A stretch of DNA of 64,000 nt from Methylobacterium hispanicum (GTDB lineage Bacteria > Pseudomonadota > Alphaproteobacteria > Rhizobiales > Beijerinckiaceae), in NCBI RefSeq assembly GCF_022179285.1, contig NZ_BPQO01000024.1, positions 49,683 to 113,682 on the forward strand, in the 5' to 3' direction. Positions 50,022-58,804 of the stretch are shown here, one piece after another. The position numbers were made by a program, and so were the translations under genes. Positions within the stretch are counted from its first letter, which is position 1; each line of letters begins with the position of its first letter. The notes under the pieces are model-generated. The model did not search any database. It saw nothing but the letters and a program-made list of their open reading frames with translations, and had not been told where the DNA came from.

Positions 50022-50162
50022 GCGCGGGCGAGCCCCGCGGCGGCACGCCGCATCTGCTCACCAGCGTTTCGCCTGTGGATTCGCGCGTCCGTCGCGCTCC
50101 ATTAAATCGGTCTCAACGGCCTTCGCCCAAGGTGGGGATTCGAACCTACCCGGGGCCGTCCC

Positions 50163-52550
50163 ATGCTCACCGTCGTCGGTTGTCTGGTCCAATCCCACGA
50201 CCTCCGCCTCGTCGCCCTCGCGGCCGCCACCTGCGCGCTCGCCGCGCTCACCACGGTCTGCATCGTCAGCCACGCCCGCAGGGCGGAGGGCTGGGCGCAA
50301 GGCGGCTGGCTCGCCGTCGCGGCGGCGGCGGGCGGCTCGGGCATCTGGGCGACCCACTTTATCGCCATGCTCGCCTTCGCGCCCGGCGTGCCGAGCGGCT
50401 ACGATGTCGTTCTCACCGGCTTCTCGCTGGTCATCGCCGTCGCGCTCGCCGGCTCCGGCCTCTCGCTCGCCGTCCTCGTCGGCGGGCGCGCCGCGGCCTG
50501 GGCCGGCGGCGCGGTCCTCGGCCTCGGCATCGCGGCGATGCACTACACCGGAATGGCCGCCTACGATGTCGCCGGCCAGAAGGCGTGGGACCCGACCACG
50601 GTCGGCGTCTCGCTCGCCCTGGGAGGCATCCTCGGCGGCGCGGCGCTCGCGGCCCAGGTCGGCGCCCGCGGGCTCGCCCGCCAGTTGCCCGCCGCCCTCC
50701 TGCTGCTGCTGGCCATCTGCAGCCACCACTTCACTGCGATGGGCGCCGTCACCGTCACGCCCGACCCGACGCTCGCGGTGTCGGCATCCGCCGTCCCGAA
50801 TGCTTGGCTTGCGGTGGCCGTGGCGCTCGCGAGCTTCGCCATCCTGCTGCTGGCCGGCGCCGCGCACGCCCTCGACGTGCGTGACCGTCGTCACGCCAAG
50901 CTGGAGGCGGAGCGCCTGCACAGCCTCGCCAACGCCGCCGTCGAGGGGCTCGTCGTCTGCACCGGCGACACCGTGGTGAGCGCCAACCGGAGCTTCGCCA
51001 AGCTCGTCGGCCTGCCGCAGGGCGCGCTCGTGGGGACGGCCCTGTCGGCGTACCTGCCGGGCGACGCGGCCCGGCTCGCCCTGGCCGGCCAGCCCGACCG
51101 CCCGGTCGAGGCCGAGCTCCGCCAGGCCGACGGCACGCTCGTGCCGGTCGAGGTCATCATGCAGCCGGTGGAGCACGCCGGCCGTCCGCACTACGCGGTG
51201 GCCGTGCGCGACCTCCGCGCCCGGCGCCAGGCAGAGAGCCAGATCCAGTTCCTCGCCCACCATGATGCCCTCACGGGACTGGCCAACCGCGCGAGCTTCG
51301 GCAAGCGCCTCGACCAGGAGATGCGCGCCGCCGACGCGGGCGGGCGCAAGCTCGCGGTGCTGTGCCTCGACCTCGACCGTTTCAAGGAGGTCAACGACCT
51401 GTTCGGCCACGCCGCCGGCGACGCCATGCTGGAGAGCGTCGCCCGCATCGTCTCGGCCGAACTCGACGACGCGCAGATGGTGGCCCGCCTGGGCGGCGAC
51501 GAGTTCGCGGTGCTGGCGCCCTGCGACGGGCCCTCCGAGGCCGGCCGCCTCGCCGAGCGCATCTTGGAGGCGCTGCGCGCAGGGAAGGCGGGGGGCAACG
51601 GCCCGCAGGTCGCCACCAGCATCGGCATCGCCCTGTACCCGGACGACGCGCAGGAGCGGGCCGCCCTCCTCAGCTACGCCGACACCGCCCTCTACCGCGC
51701 CAAGTCGGAAGAGCGCGGCACCTACCGCTTCTTCGAGGCGAAGATGGGCGTTGAGGTGCGCGAGCGCCGACTGCTGGAGCACGACCTGCGCCATGCCGTG
51801 GCCCGCGGCGAGATGCACCTCGTCTACCAGCCCCAGACCGACGTCGGCACGGGCGCCGTCATCGGCTTCGAGGCGCTGCTGCGCTGGAAGCACCCGGAGC
51901 GGGGCTACGTCTCGCCCGCCCTGTTCATCCCCATCGCCGAGGAGAGCGACGCCATCCTGCAGATCGGCGAGTGGGTGCTGCGCGAGGCCTGCCGGGAGGC
52001 CGCGAGCTGGACGCAGCCCCTGTCCATCGCGGTCAACGTCTCGGCGGTGCAGATCCACAGCCCCCACTTCGTCGGCCTCGTGCACGAGGTGCTGCTCAGG
52101 ACCGGGCTGGCCCCGCACCGGCTTGAGGTCGAGGTCACCGAGACGGCGCTGATCAGCGACCCGAACCGGGCGCTCCTGACCCTCCGGCAGTTGAAATCGC
52201 TCGGCCTGCGCGTCGCCATGGACGACTTCGGCACCGGCTACTCGTCCCTGTCGAACCTGCGCTCGTTCCCGTTCGACAAGATCAAGGTCGACGGCTCGTT
52301 CGTGCGCTCCGTCGACAGCAACGAGCAGACGGCGGCCATCGTGCGCTCGGTCCTGGGCCTCGGCCGCGGCCTCGGGCTGCCGGTCCTGGCCGAGGGCGTC
52401 GAGACGGAGGCCGAGCTCGGCTTCCTCGCCGCCGAGCAGTGCCACGCCGCGCAGGGCTACCTGATGGGCCGCCCGTCACCCATCGCGCAGTTCGCCAGGC
52501 ATACGCATGGCACGATTCCCGTCACCTCCGATGACCGCAAACGCGCCTGA
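50163..52550 (+). CDS. MHYT-PAS-GGDEF-EAL cyclic-di-GMP protein, 795 aa
   Basis: N-terminal seven-helix MHYT sensor (~5-250) with the diagnostic repeats WATHFIAMLAF, AMHYTGMAAY and SHHFTAMGAV. A short PAS follows (~255-345), then diguanylate cyclase GGDEF (VARLGGDEFAVL, ~440) and phosphodiesterase EAL (IGFEALLRWKHPERG, ~565; DDFGTGYSSLSNL, ~680). Both catalytic motifs look intact. Start ATG 50163 gives the MHYT domain directly. The antisense 795-aa frame is a shadow. Confidence 0.94.
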   Translation: MLTVVGCLVQSHDLRLVALAAATCALAALTTVCIVSHARRAEGWAQGGWLAVAAAAGGSGIWATHFIAMLAFAPGVPSGYDVVLTGFSLVIAVALAGSGLSLAVLVGGRAAAWAGGAVLGLGIAAMHYTGMAAYDVAGQKAWDPTTVGVSLALGGILGGAALAAQVGARGLARQLPAALLLLLAICSHHFTAMGAVTVTPDPTLAVSASAVPNAWLAVAVALASFAILLLAGAAHALDVRDRRHAKLEAERLHSLANAAVEGLVVCTGDTVVSANRSFAKLVGLPQGALVGTALSAYLPGDAARLALAGQPDRPVEAELRQADGTLVPVEVIMQPVEHAGRPHYAVAVRDLRARRQAESQIQFLAHHDALTGLANRASFGKRLDQEMRAADAGGRKLAVLCLDLDRFKEVNDLFGHAAGDAMLESVARIVSAELDDAQMVARLGGDEFAVLAPCDGPSEAGRLAERILEALRAGKAGGNGPQVATSIGIALYPDDAQERAALLSYADTALYRAKSEERGTYRFFEAKMGVEVRERRLLEHDLRHAVARGEMHLVYQPQTDVGTGAVIGFEALLRWKHPERGYVSPALFIPIAEESDAILQIGEWVLREACREAASWTQPLSIAVNVSAVQIHSPHFVGLVHEVLLRTGLAPHRLEVEVTETALISDPNRALLTLRQLKSLGLRVAMDDFGTGYSSLSNLRSFPFDKIKVDGSFVRSVDSNEQTAAIVRSVLGLGRGLGLPVLAEGVETEAELGFLAAEQCHAAQGYLMGRPSPIAQFARHTHGTIPVTSDDRKRA

Positions 52551-52623
52551 GACAGTCGGGGAAGGGGCAAGCGTCAACCTCGCCCGTGAACGGATGTCGG
52601 ATCGGCAGGGATGGAGGCGGAGG

Positions 52624-52998
52624 ATGAGGGGGCGAACGGCAGTTACTCCATCACCGGCCCTCTCGTCGCTCCGGGCCGCCGCCGTGACCTGCGCCCTGAT
52701 CGTCGGCTGCGGCCTCGCCCCGGTCGCCCTCACGCTCGCGCCACGCCCCGGCGAGCCCGTGGCCGTCATCACCCTCTTCCCGGACGCACCGGTCCCTAAG
52801 GCCGTCACAGCCTCGGGCGCACCCATCCTGTGGCTCTCCGCCGGCGGGCACGTCGCGGTGCTCTACGCCCCCGGGCGCGACGTCGCCGCACACCTGCGCC
52901 GGGCCGGTGCCCTCCTCGTCCTCGCCGCCGGGCCCCTGGGCACCTGCCTTCCGGGCTACCGGCCCTCCGCCAACCTCACCGGACCGTCCACGCCATGA
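52624..52998 (+). CDS. Small hypothetical protein upstream of chemoreceptor, 124 aa
   Basis: MRGRTAVTPSPALSSLRAAA then a hydrophobic stretch VTCALIVGCGLAPVALTLA (signal or anchor), followed by a beta-rich domain (ILWLSAGGHVAVLYAPGRDV). GGAGG precedes the ATG at 52624. Its stop overlaps the chemoreceptor start (ATGA), so they are coupled; it may be an accessory periplasmic partner of the receptor. Confidence 0.6.
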   Translation: MRGRTAVTPSPALSSLRAAAVTCALIVGCGLAPVALTLAPRPGEPVAVITLFPDAPVPKAVTASGAPILWLSAGGHVAVLYAPGRDVAAHLRRAGALLVLAAGPLGTCLPGYRPSANLTGPSTP

Positions 52999-54737
52999 CC
53001 GAAAGCAGCCTCGACCGCCTCCGCCTCGCCTTCCTGCCGGTCATGCTGGGCGCTCTCGGCGTCCTCGCCGCCATCGTCACGACGCTCGCCTGGTGGCGGG
53101 ACGTCATGCCCGTGCCCGTGACGGTCCTCGCGGTCCTCCTACCCGGCGCGGCCCTCGCCGCCGCCCGCCAGCACGGGGCGACGGCCATCACGCGCCACCT
53201 CTCCTCGGCTTCCCTGATGATGCTGGTCGGCCTGCTGGTCCTAGCCTCCTCGGGCACGCACCTCCAGATCGACGTGCATATGGTCTTCTTCGCCGCCCTC
53301 GCGGTTGCGGCGGGCTGGTGCTGCTGGTCCTCCATCCTCGTGGCGGCCGGCGTCGTCGCCGTCCACCACCTCGCGCTGAACGTGCTCTACCCGGCCGCCG
53401 TATTCCCGAACGGGGCCGAGTACCTGCGTGTCGTGCTGCATGCCGTCGTCCTCGTCACCGAGGCCGCCGCCCTGGTGCTGGCTGCCCGCCAGCTCGCCAA
53501 GGCGCTGGCCTCCGCGGAGGCGGCCACCCGGCAGGCCGCCGACAGCGTGCTGGCGCAGCGCCGCGCCGAGGCGGCGGCCGGCCAGGACCGTAACCTGGAG
53601 GCCCACCGCCAGCGCCGGCTCGGCGAGGTCGTCGCCGAGTTCCGCGACGCCCTGGTCGAGATCGAGCATAAGGTCGAGCGCGAGACCGGCGGCATGCGCG
53701 AGACCGCGCTCGCCCTCAGCGGCGTCGCCGAGCGGTCCAGCCGTCAGGCCGCCGCGTCGGAGGCCACGGCGTCGGCGACGGCTCAGAACGTGCTCTCCGT
53801 GTCCGCGGGCGCCGAGGAACTCAGCGCCTCCATCTCGGACATCGCCGGCCAGACCGAGCGGGCGCGCGAGTTCATCGCGCACATGACCGAGATCGCGCGG
53901 ACTACGAACGACGAGGTCGAGCAGCTCGCGGTCGTGGCCGACCGCATCGGCACCGTCATGGGCCTGATCAAGTCGGTGGCCGACCAGACCAACCTCCTGG
54001 CGCTCAACGCCACCATCGAGGCTGCGCGCGCCGGCGCCGCCGGCCGCGGCTTCGCGGTGGTCGCCTCGGAGGTGAAGGCGCTGTCGGGCCAGACCATGAG
54101 GGCGGCCGACGAGATCGTGTCCCAGGTCGAGGCCATCCAGGCCTCGACGCGGCGGACCGTCGGCTCCGTCCACGCGATGGCCTCCGCCACCCAGGAGGTG
54201 AACGCGCTGACGACGTCCATCGCCGTGTCGGTGGACCAGCAGCGGGCGGCCACGCAGGAGATTTCCCGCACGGTGGCGCAGGTCGCCGAAGGCAGTTCGG
54301 AGGCGCACGCCGGCGCGGTGTCGGTCTCGCGGGCCACACAGGAGACGCGGCGCCATGCCGACGGCGCCCTGTCCGCGTCCGAATCCCTCAAGGTGGTCGC
54401 GGCGGACCTCGCGGCGTCCGTGGGCCTGTTCGTACAACGGGTCACGACGGACCTGGAGGAGCGCCGCGGCAACGTGCGCGTCGCGGTCGACGAGGCGGGC
54501 TTCCTGCACGTGGGCGGCCGACGGCACCCGGTGCGCCTCGTCGAGGTGTCCTCCCACGGCGCCCGCATCGCCGGCGGCCCGCTCCTCGCGCCCGGCGACA
54601 AGGTCGAGTTCGAGACCGCCGGCGGGGCCCGCATGCCGGCGACAATTGCCTGGGGCGAAGGAGGGGCGGCGGGCCTCGACGTGCGCGTCGGCCTCCGCCA
54701 CCCGGCCCTCGGCGGGGCAACCGGCTTGGCGGCCTGA
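52995..54737 (+). CDS. Methyl-accepting chemotaxis protein with C-terminal PilZ-like domain, 580 aa
   Basis: Six or so membrane helices at ~15-170 form an unusual multi-pass sensor (no periplasmic four-helix bundle). A HAMP-less coiled coil follows and the conserved signalling tip is VADQTNLLALNATIEAARAG (~325). The C-terminal ~80 residues (HPVRLVEVSSHGARIAGGPL, GDKVEFETAGGARMPATIAW) match a PilZ beta barrel, though the RxxxR cyclic-di-GMP motif is not evident. Suggests cross-talk with the adjacent cyclic-di-GMP protein. Confidence 0.88.
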   Translation: MTESSLDRLRLAFLPVMLGALGVLAAIVTTLAWWRDVMPVPVTVLAVLLPGAALAAARQHGATAITRHLSSASLMMLVGLLVLASSGTHLQIDVHMVFFAALAVAAGWCCWSSILVAAGVVAVHHLALNVLYPAAVFPNGAEYLRVVLHAVVLVTEAAALVLAARQLAKALASAEAATRQAADSVLAQRRAEAAAGQDRNLEAHRQRRLGEVVAEFRDALVEIEHKVERETGGMRETALALSGVAERSSRQAAASEATASATAQNVLSVSAGAEELSASISDIAGQTERAREFIAHMTEIARTTNDEVEQLAVVADRIGTVMGLIKSVADQTNLLALNATIEAARAGAAGRGFAVVASEVKALSGQTMRAADEIVSQVEAIQASTRRTVGSVHAMASATQEVNALTTSIAVSVDQQRAATQEISRTVAQVAEGSSEAHAGAVSVSRATQETRRHADGALSASESLKVVAADLAASVGLFVQRVTTDLEERRGNVRVAVDEAGFLHVGGRRHPVRLVEVSSHGARIAGGPLLAPGDKVEFETAGGARMPATIAWGEGGAAGLDVRVGLRHPALGGATGLAA

Positions 54738-54775
54738 GCCGAGGCGCGCGTCCCTCGGCGAGCTCGGCGGACCCG

Positions 54776-57224
54776 TCAGGACCGTCGGCCGGTGACCCGC
54801 TGCAGCGCCCGCGCGACCTGTTCGGCCGAGTAGGGCTTGCGCACGAGTTCGAACCCATGGGCGTCGTCGCGGGCCAGCACGTCGCTATAGCCGGTCGTCA
54901 GGACGACCGGCAGCCTCGGGTGGTCCTTCCGGAGCCGGCGAGCGAGTTCGACGCCGCCGATGCCGGGCATCACCACGTCCGAGAACACCGCGTCGAAGCG
55001 GAACGGCACACGCTCCATCTCCGCGAGCGCGGCCTCCGCGTTGTGCGCCCAGACCGTGGCGTGGTCGAGATCCTCCAGGAGCTGCGTGCAGAAGCGCCCG
55101 ACGTCGAGGTTGTCCTCCACGACCAGCACGCACAGAGGCCGCCCCACCTCCTGCTCGTCGGCTTCCTCCTCGCCGGCCTCAGATCCTTCCTGCGGCGGGT
55201 CGACATGAGGCAGGTACAGCGAGAACGTCGCGCCGCGCCCCACCTCGCTCGCCACGTCCACGTCGCCGCCCGACTGCTTGGCGAAGCCGATGACCTGGCT
55301 CAGGCCGAGCCCCGTGCCCTTGCCGACCTCCTTGGTCGTGAAGAACGGCTCGAAGATGCGCGCCAGGAGCTCTGGCACGATGCCGACACCCTCGTCCGAG
55401 ACCGACACCACCGCGAAGGGCCCAGGTGCGCCGGCGTGCCCACGGATCGAGGGCAACGCCTCGCCACAGGTGAGCCGGAGCGTCAGCGTGCCCTCACCGT
55501 CCATGGTGTCCCGGGCGTTCACTGCGAGATTCACCAGCGCCGTCTCGAACTGGCTCGTGTCAGCCCGCACGTGGCATGGCCCTTCCGTCACCTCGGTCAC
55601 GATGCGGATGCGCGCGCCGGTAACGGAGTTCAGCATCTCCGAGATGCCCCGCACGCGCTCCCGCAGGTCGAACACCTCGGGTTTCAGCGCCTGCCGCCGT
55701 GCGAAGGACAGTCGCTGGCTCGTCAGCTTGGCGGCGCGGTCGACCGTGTCCGCCACCGCCTCTAGGTAGCGGGTTCGGCGCTCCTCGGCGAGGTTCGGAC
55801 GGCGCAGGAACTCGACCGACGAGCGGATGATGGTGAGCAGGTTGTTGAAGTCGTGCGCGACGCCTCCGGTCAACTGCCCGACGGCCTTCATCTTCTGCGC
55901 GTGGCGCAGCGCCTCCTCGGCACGGGCGAGCTGCTCCTGGCCGCGCAGCCGCTCGGTGGCGTCGGTGCCGTATTGGAAGGCACCGACCCTCATGCCAGCG
56001 CCGTCCCGCAGCGTGGTGAACCTCAGCTCGTAGCAGCGCCGCCTCCGGGCCGGGTCGCCGAACTCGCCGGCGAGCGTGAACTCCTCCCCCGACAGCGCGC
56101 GTGCCCATACCTCGCGGGACGCGGCCTGATGCTCGGGCTTGTGCGCAAGCAGATCAATCAGGTTGTCGCCCGCCCGCGGCCGGACCCCGTAGATCGCCTC
56201 GAACTCGTCCGCGCAGGCGCCGTTGATGGCCAGCACCCGGAAATCCATGTCGAGGGCGTTCACCAAGGCGTCGGTCGTCTCGAACACGTCGGCCCAGAGC
56301 TTGCGCTGGGCGAGCGCCTCGACGACGCGCTGCTCCAGCGTCTCGTTCATCTCGCGCAAGCGCTCCTCGGCGAGCTTGCGGTCGTGGATGTCCTCGACGA
56401 CGCCGTACCAGCGGACGATGCCGCCGCCCTCGTTCCGGCGCGGCCGGGCCTGGGCCCGCATCCAGCGGTACTCGCCTGTAGTCGCCACGCGGATGCGATA
56501 GTCGATGTCCACCGGTTCGCCGGATGTCAGAGCCGCCGAGAAGGCCGTCATGGTCCACGGCACGTCGTCGGGGTGGAGTGATCTCGCCCAGCCGGAGCCG
56601 TCCGGCTCACCCGCGGCTTGGCCCGTCAGTTCGAGCCAGCGATTCGAGTATGAGGTGATGTTGCCGTCCGGGTCGCAGGTCCAGGGTACCTGCGGGTTGA
56701 GCTCGACCGTATGCCGATAATGGTCCTCGCTCTCGCGTAAGCGCGCCTCGCCCAGCACCCGGTTCGTGGTCTCGGCGGTGACGCAGAACAGGCCGTTGAC
56801 GGCTCCGGACTCGTCGAGGACGGGCGAGTATGTGAAGGACCACCAGCTCCGCTCGGGCTCGCCCTGGCGCGAGAGGTCGAGCATGACGTCGGTCAGGATC
56901 TGGCTCTCGCCCGCCAGGGTGGCGTCGACCAGCGGCCCGATCTCGTCCCAAATGCTGGCCCAGACCTCGCGGAAGGGGCACCCCAGCGCCGTGTCCAGCC
57001 GGTAGCCGAGGATCGGCCGGTAGGCGTCGTTGTAGAAGCAGAGCAGGTCCGGCCCCCAGGCGAGGAACATCGCCGTGGGGGAGGGACAGCATCAGCGAGA
57101 CCGTATTGCGGAGTGCTGGGGGCCAGCCCTCCGGCGGGCCGAGCGAGGTTTCGGACCAATCGCGGGAGCGGATCTCGGCGTCGGTCAGTCCACCGGTGGG
57201 CAGGAACGAGAAGGCGTCAGCCAT
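54776..57224 (-). pseudogene. Hybrid histidine kinase interrupted by a frameshift near its N-terminus
   Basis: The N-terminal 50 residues (MADAFSFLPTGGLTDAEIRS then DWSETSLGPPEGWPPALRNT) run in one frame to about 57075. The rest (MFLAWGPDLLCFYNDAYRPI onward) runs in another; the join falls in a run of five C (minus strand). Joined, the protein is about 815 aa: N-terminal PAS, PAS_3 (WYGVVEDIHDR), PAS, HisKA (GGVAHDFNNLLTIIRS), HATPase (FEPFFTTKEVGKGTGLGL) and receiver (Asp in VFSDVVMPGIGG). May be a true mutation, a sequencing error, or translation may start at ATG 57070. Confidence 0.8.
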
Positions 57225-57564
57225 GCCGCGCACGGCCCCGCATCCCGGCGCCTCCGCAACGCGACGGAGAGGCGCTCGTGGTACTGGGACGGACCAGGGC
57301 GGCCGAGGGCATCGCGCAACGGGGAAGCCAGCGTGGCATCGTGGTGGCATTACCTCTCGGTCGGGCGCCGGCTGGCGTCCTGGCCTGCCACGCTTGTTCG
57401 GTCCGCCCCGCTAGATAGTGCGGACGCAGGCAAACGACCGCTCCCTCGCAAGGCTGCATCGCCTTGGCTCTCGAAACGCGGCGTCCTCCAGGGCACCAAA
57501 GCGTGTCCGTTGCCGTTGTGACGATGCCTCAGGGCCGGCCGTGAGCCCTGCGCCACGGTGAGCC
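57225..57564. other. Intergenic region between kinase and YihY gene
   Basis: 340 bp shared by two divergent genes. No clear promoter consensus, palindrome or RNA gene seen; frames across it are Arg-rich and non-coding. Confidence 0.4.
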
Positions 57565-58737
57565 ATGTCGGAACAAACTCCCCCTCCGCTTCCTTCCGCC
57601 CGGACCGAGCAGTCCTCCTCGATCCTCTGGACCATGTTCCTGGGCGTTGCCCTTGTCGGCTTGGTGGCGCTGCCGAGGCGGCGGGCGGAACCGCTGACGC
57701 TTGCGACAGGCACTCAGGATAGCGGCCAAAAGCTCGGGACCGAGGACGGGCCCGTCTCGCACGAGGGCGCCGCGGCCGAGCGCGTTGCGGAGGCCGAACC
57801 GGGGCGCGGGCGGCAGGCGGACACACCCTCCGAAATCCCGGCCAAGGGGTGGAAGGACATCGCGCTCCGCCTCTACCAGGAGTTCGGCAACGACCGCATA
57901 CTCCTGGTCGCGGCCGGCGTGACCTTCTACGCCATCCTGGCGCTGTTCCCGGCCGTCGCGGCGCTCGTCTCCATCTACGGCGCGGTCGCGGACCCGAGTA
58001 CGATCAGCACCCATCTGAATGAGTTGCGCGGCATCCTGCCGGACGGCGCCATCGACATCGTCGGCGGGCAGGTGAAGCGTCTGGTCGACAAAGGCGACGC
58101 GGCGCTCGGGCTCACCGCCCTCGTCAGCATCCTGCTCTCGCTTTGGAGCGCCAACGGGGGGATGAAGGCGATCTTCGACGCGCTCAATATCGCCTACGAG
58201 GAGGAGGAGAAGCGCTCGTTCCTCATGCTGAACCTGCAGTCGCTCGCGTTCACGGCCGGCGCGCTGCTGTTCGTCGTGCTGGCGCTGACCGGCATCGTGG
58301 TGGTGCCGGCCGCGCTCCAGGTGCTCGGGCTGGACCAGAAGGCCTGGTACATCGCCCTGCTGCGCTTCCCCGCCCTGCTCGCCCTTGTCATCGGCACCCT
58401 GGCGGTGCTGTACCGGTACGGTCCGAGCCGCCGGAAGCCGAAATGGCGCTGGGTGACCTGGGGCAGCGCGGTGGCCGGCACCCTGTGGCTCGTCGCGTCG
58501 GGACTGTTCTCCTGGTACGTGGCCAACTTCGGCAGCTACAACGAGACCTACGGCTCCCTGGGGGCCGCCATCGGCTTCATGACCTGGATCTGGATATCTA
58601 CGACGGTCGTTCTGCTTGGGGCCGAGCTCAACGCGGAGATGGAGCACCAGACCGCGCGCGACACGACGGTCGGGGACGGCAAGCCGCTTGGCGCACGCCA
58701 GGCGCGCATGGCGGATACGGTGGCGGCGTCGGCCTGA
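57565..58737 (+). CDS. YihY/BrkB-family inner-membrane protein, 390 aa
   Basis: N-terminal anchor (~20-36) and a disordered acidic linker (~45-92), then six membrane helices with the family phrases LVAAGVTFYAILALFPAVAA, LWSANGGMKAIFDALNIAYE and GSYNETYGSLGAAIGFMTWI with WISTTVVLLGAELNAEMEHQ. The core is the standard length; the N-terminal helix plus linker is an extension. The function of the family is unresolved (envelope or transport). Confidence 0.9.
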   Translation: MSEQTPPPLPSARTEQSSSILWTMFLGVALVGLVALPRRRAEPLTLATGTQDSGQKLGTEDGPVSHEGAAAERVAEAEPGRGRQADTPSEIPAKGWKDIALRLYQEFGNDRILLVAAGVTFYAILALFPAVAALVSIYGAVADPSTISTHLNELRGILPDGAIDIVGGQVKRLVDKGDAALGLTALVSILLSLWSANGGMKAIFDALNIAYEEEEKRSFLMLNLQSLAFTAGALLFVVLALTGIVVVPAALQVLGLDQKAWYIALLRFPALLALVIGTLAVLYRYGPSRRKPKWRWVTWGSAVAGTLWLVASGLFSWYVANFGSYNETYGSLGAAIGFMTWIWISTTVVLLGAELNAEMEHQTARDTTVGDGKPLGARQARMADTVAASA

Positions 58738-58804
58738 CGGGTGGCACGCGCGGGCGATTGCGTAGCCACATGCCTCGGCCTACGCCTGGCCTGCCTCAGC
58801 GGGC

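Noticed and set aside
50125..50150. tRNA T-arm-like sequence GGATTCGAACC before the MHYT gene
   Set aside because: No acceptor, D-arm or anticodon arm can be built around it, and it is not the tRNA-Gly 3' end expected at the element's right border.
50058..52445. 795-aa open frame antisense to the MHYT-GGDEF-EAL gene
   Set aside because: Composition is Arg/Gly/Ala-rich with no domain; the plus strand carries intact MHYT, GGDEF and EAL motifs. It is a high-GC shadow.
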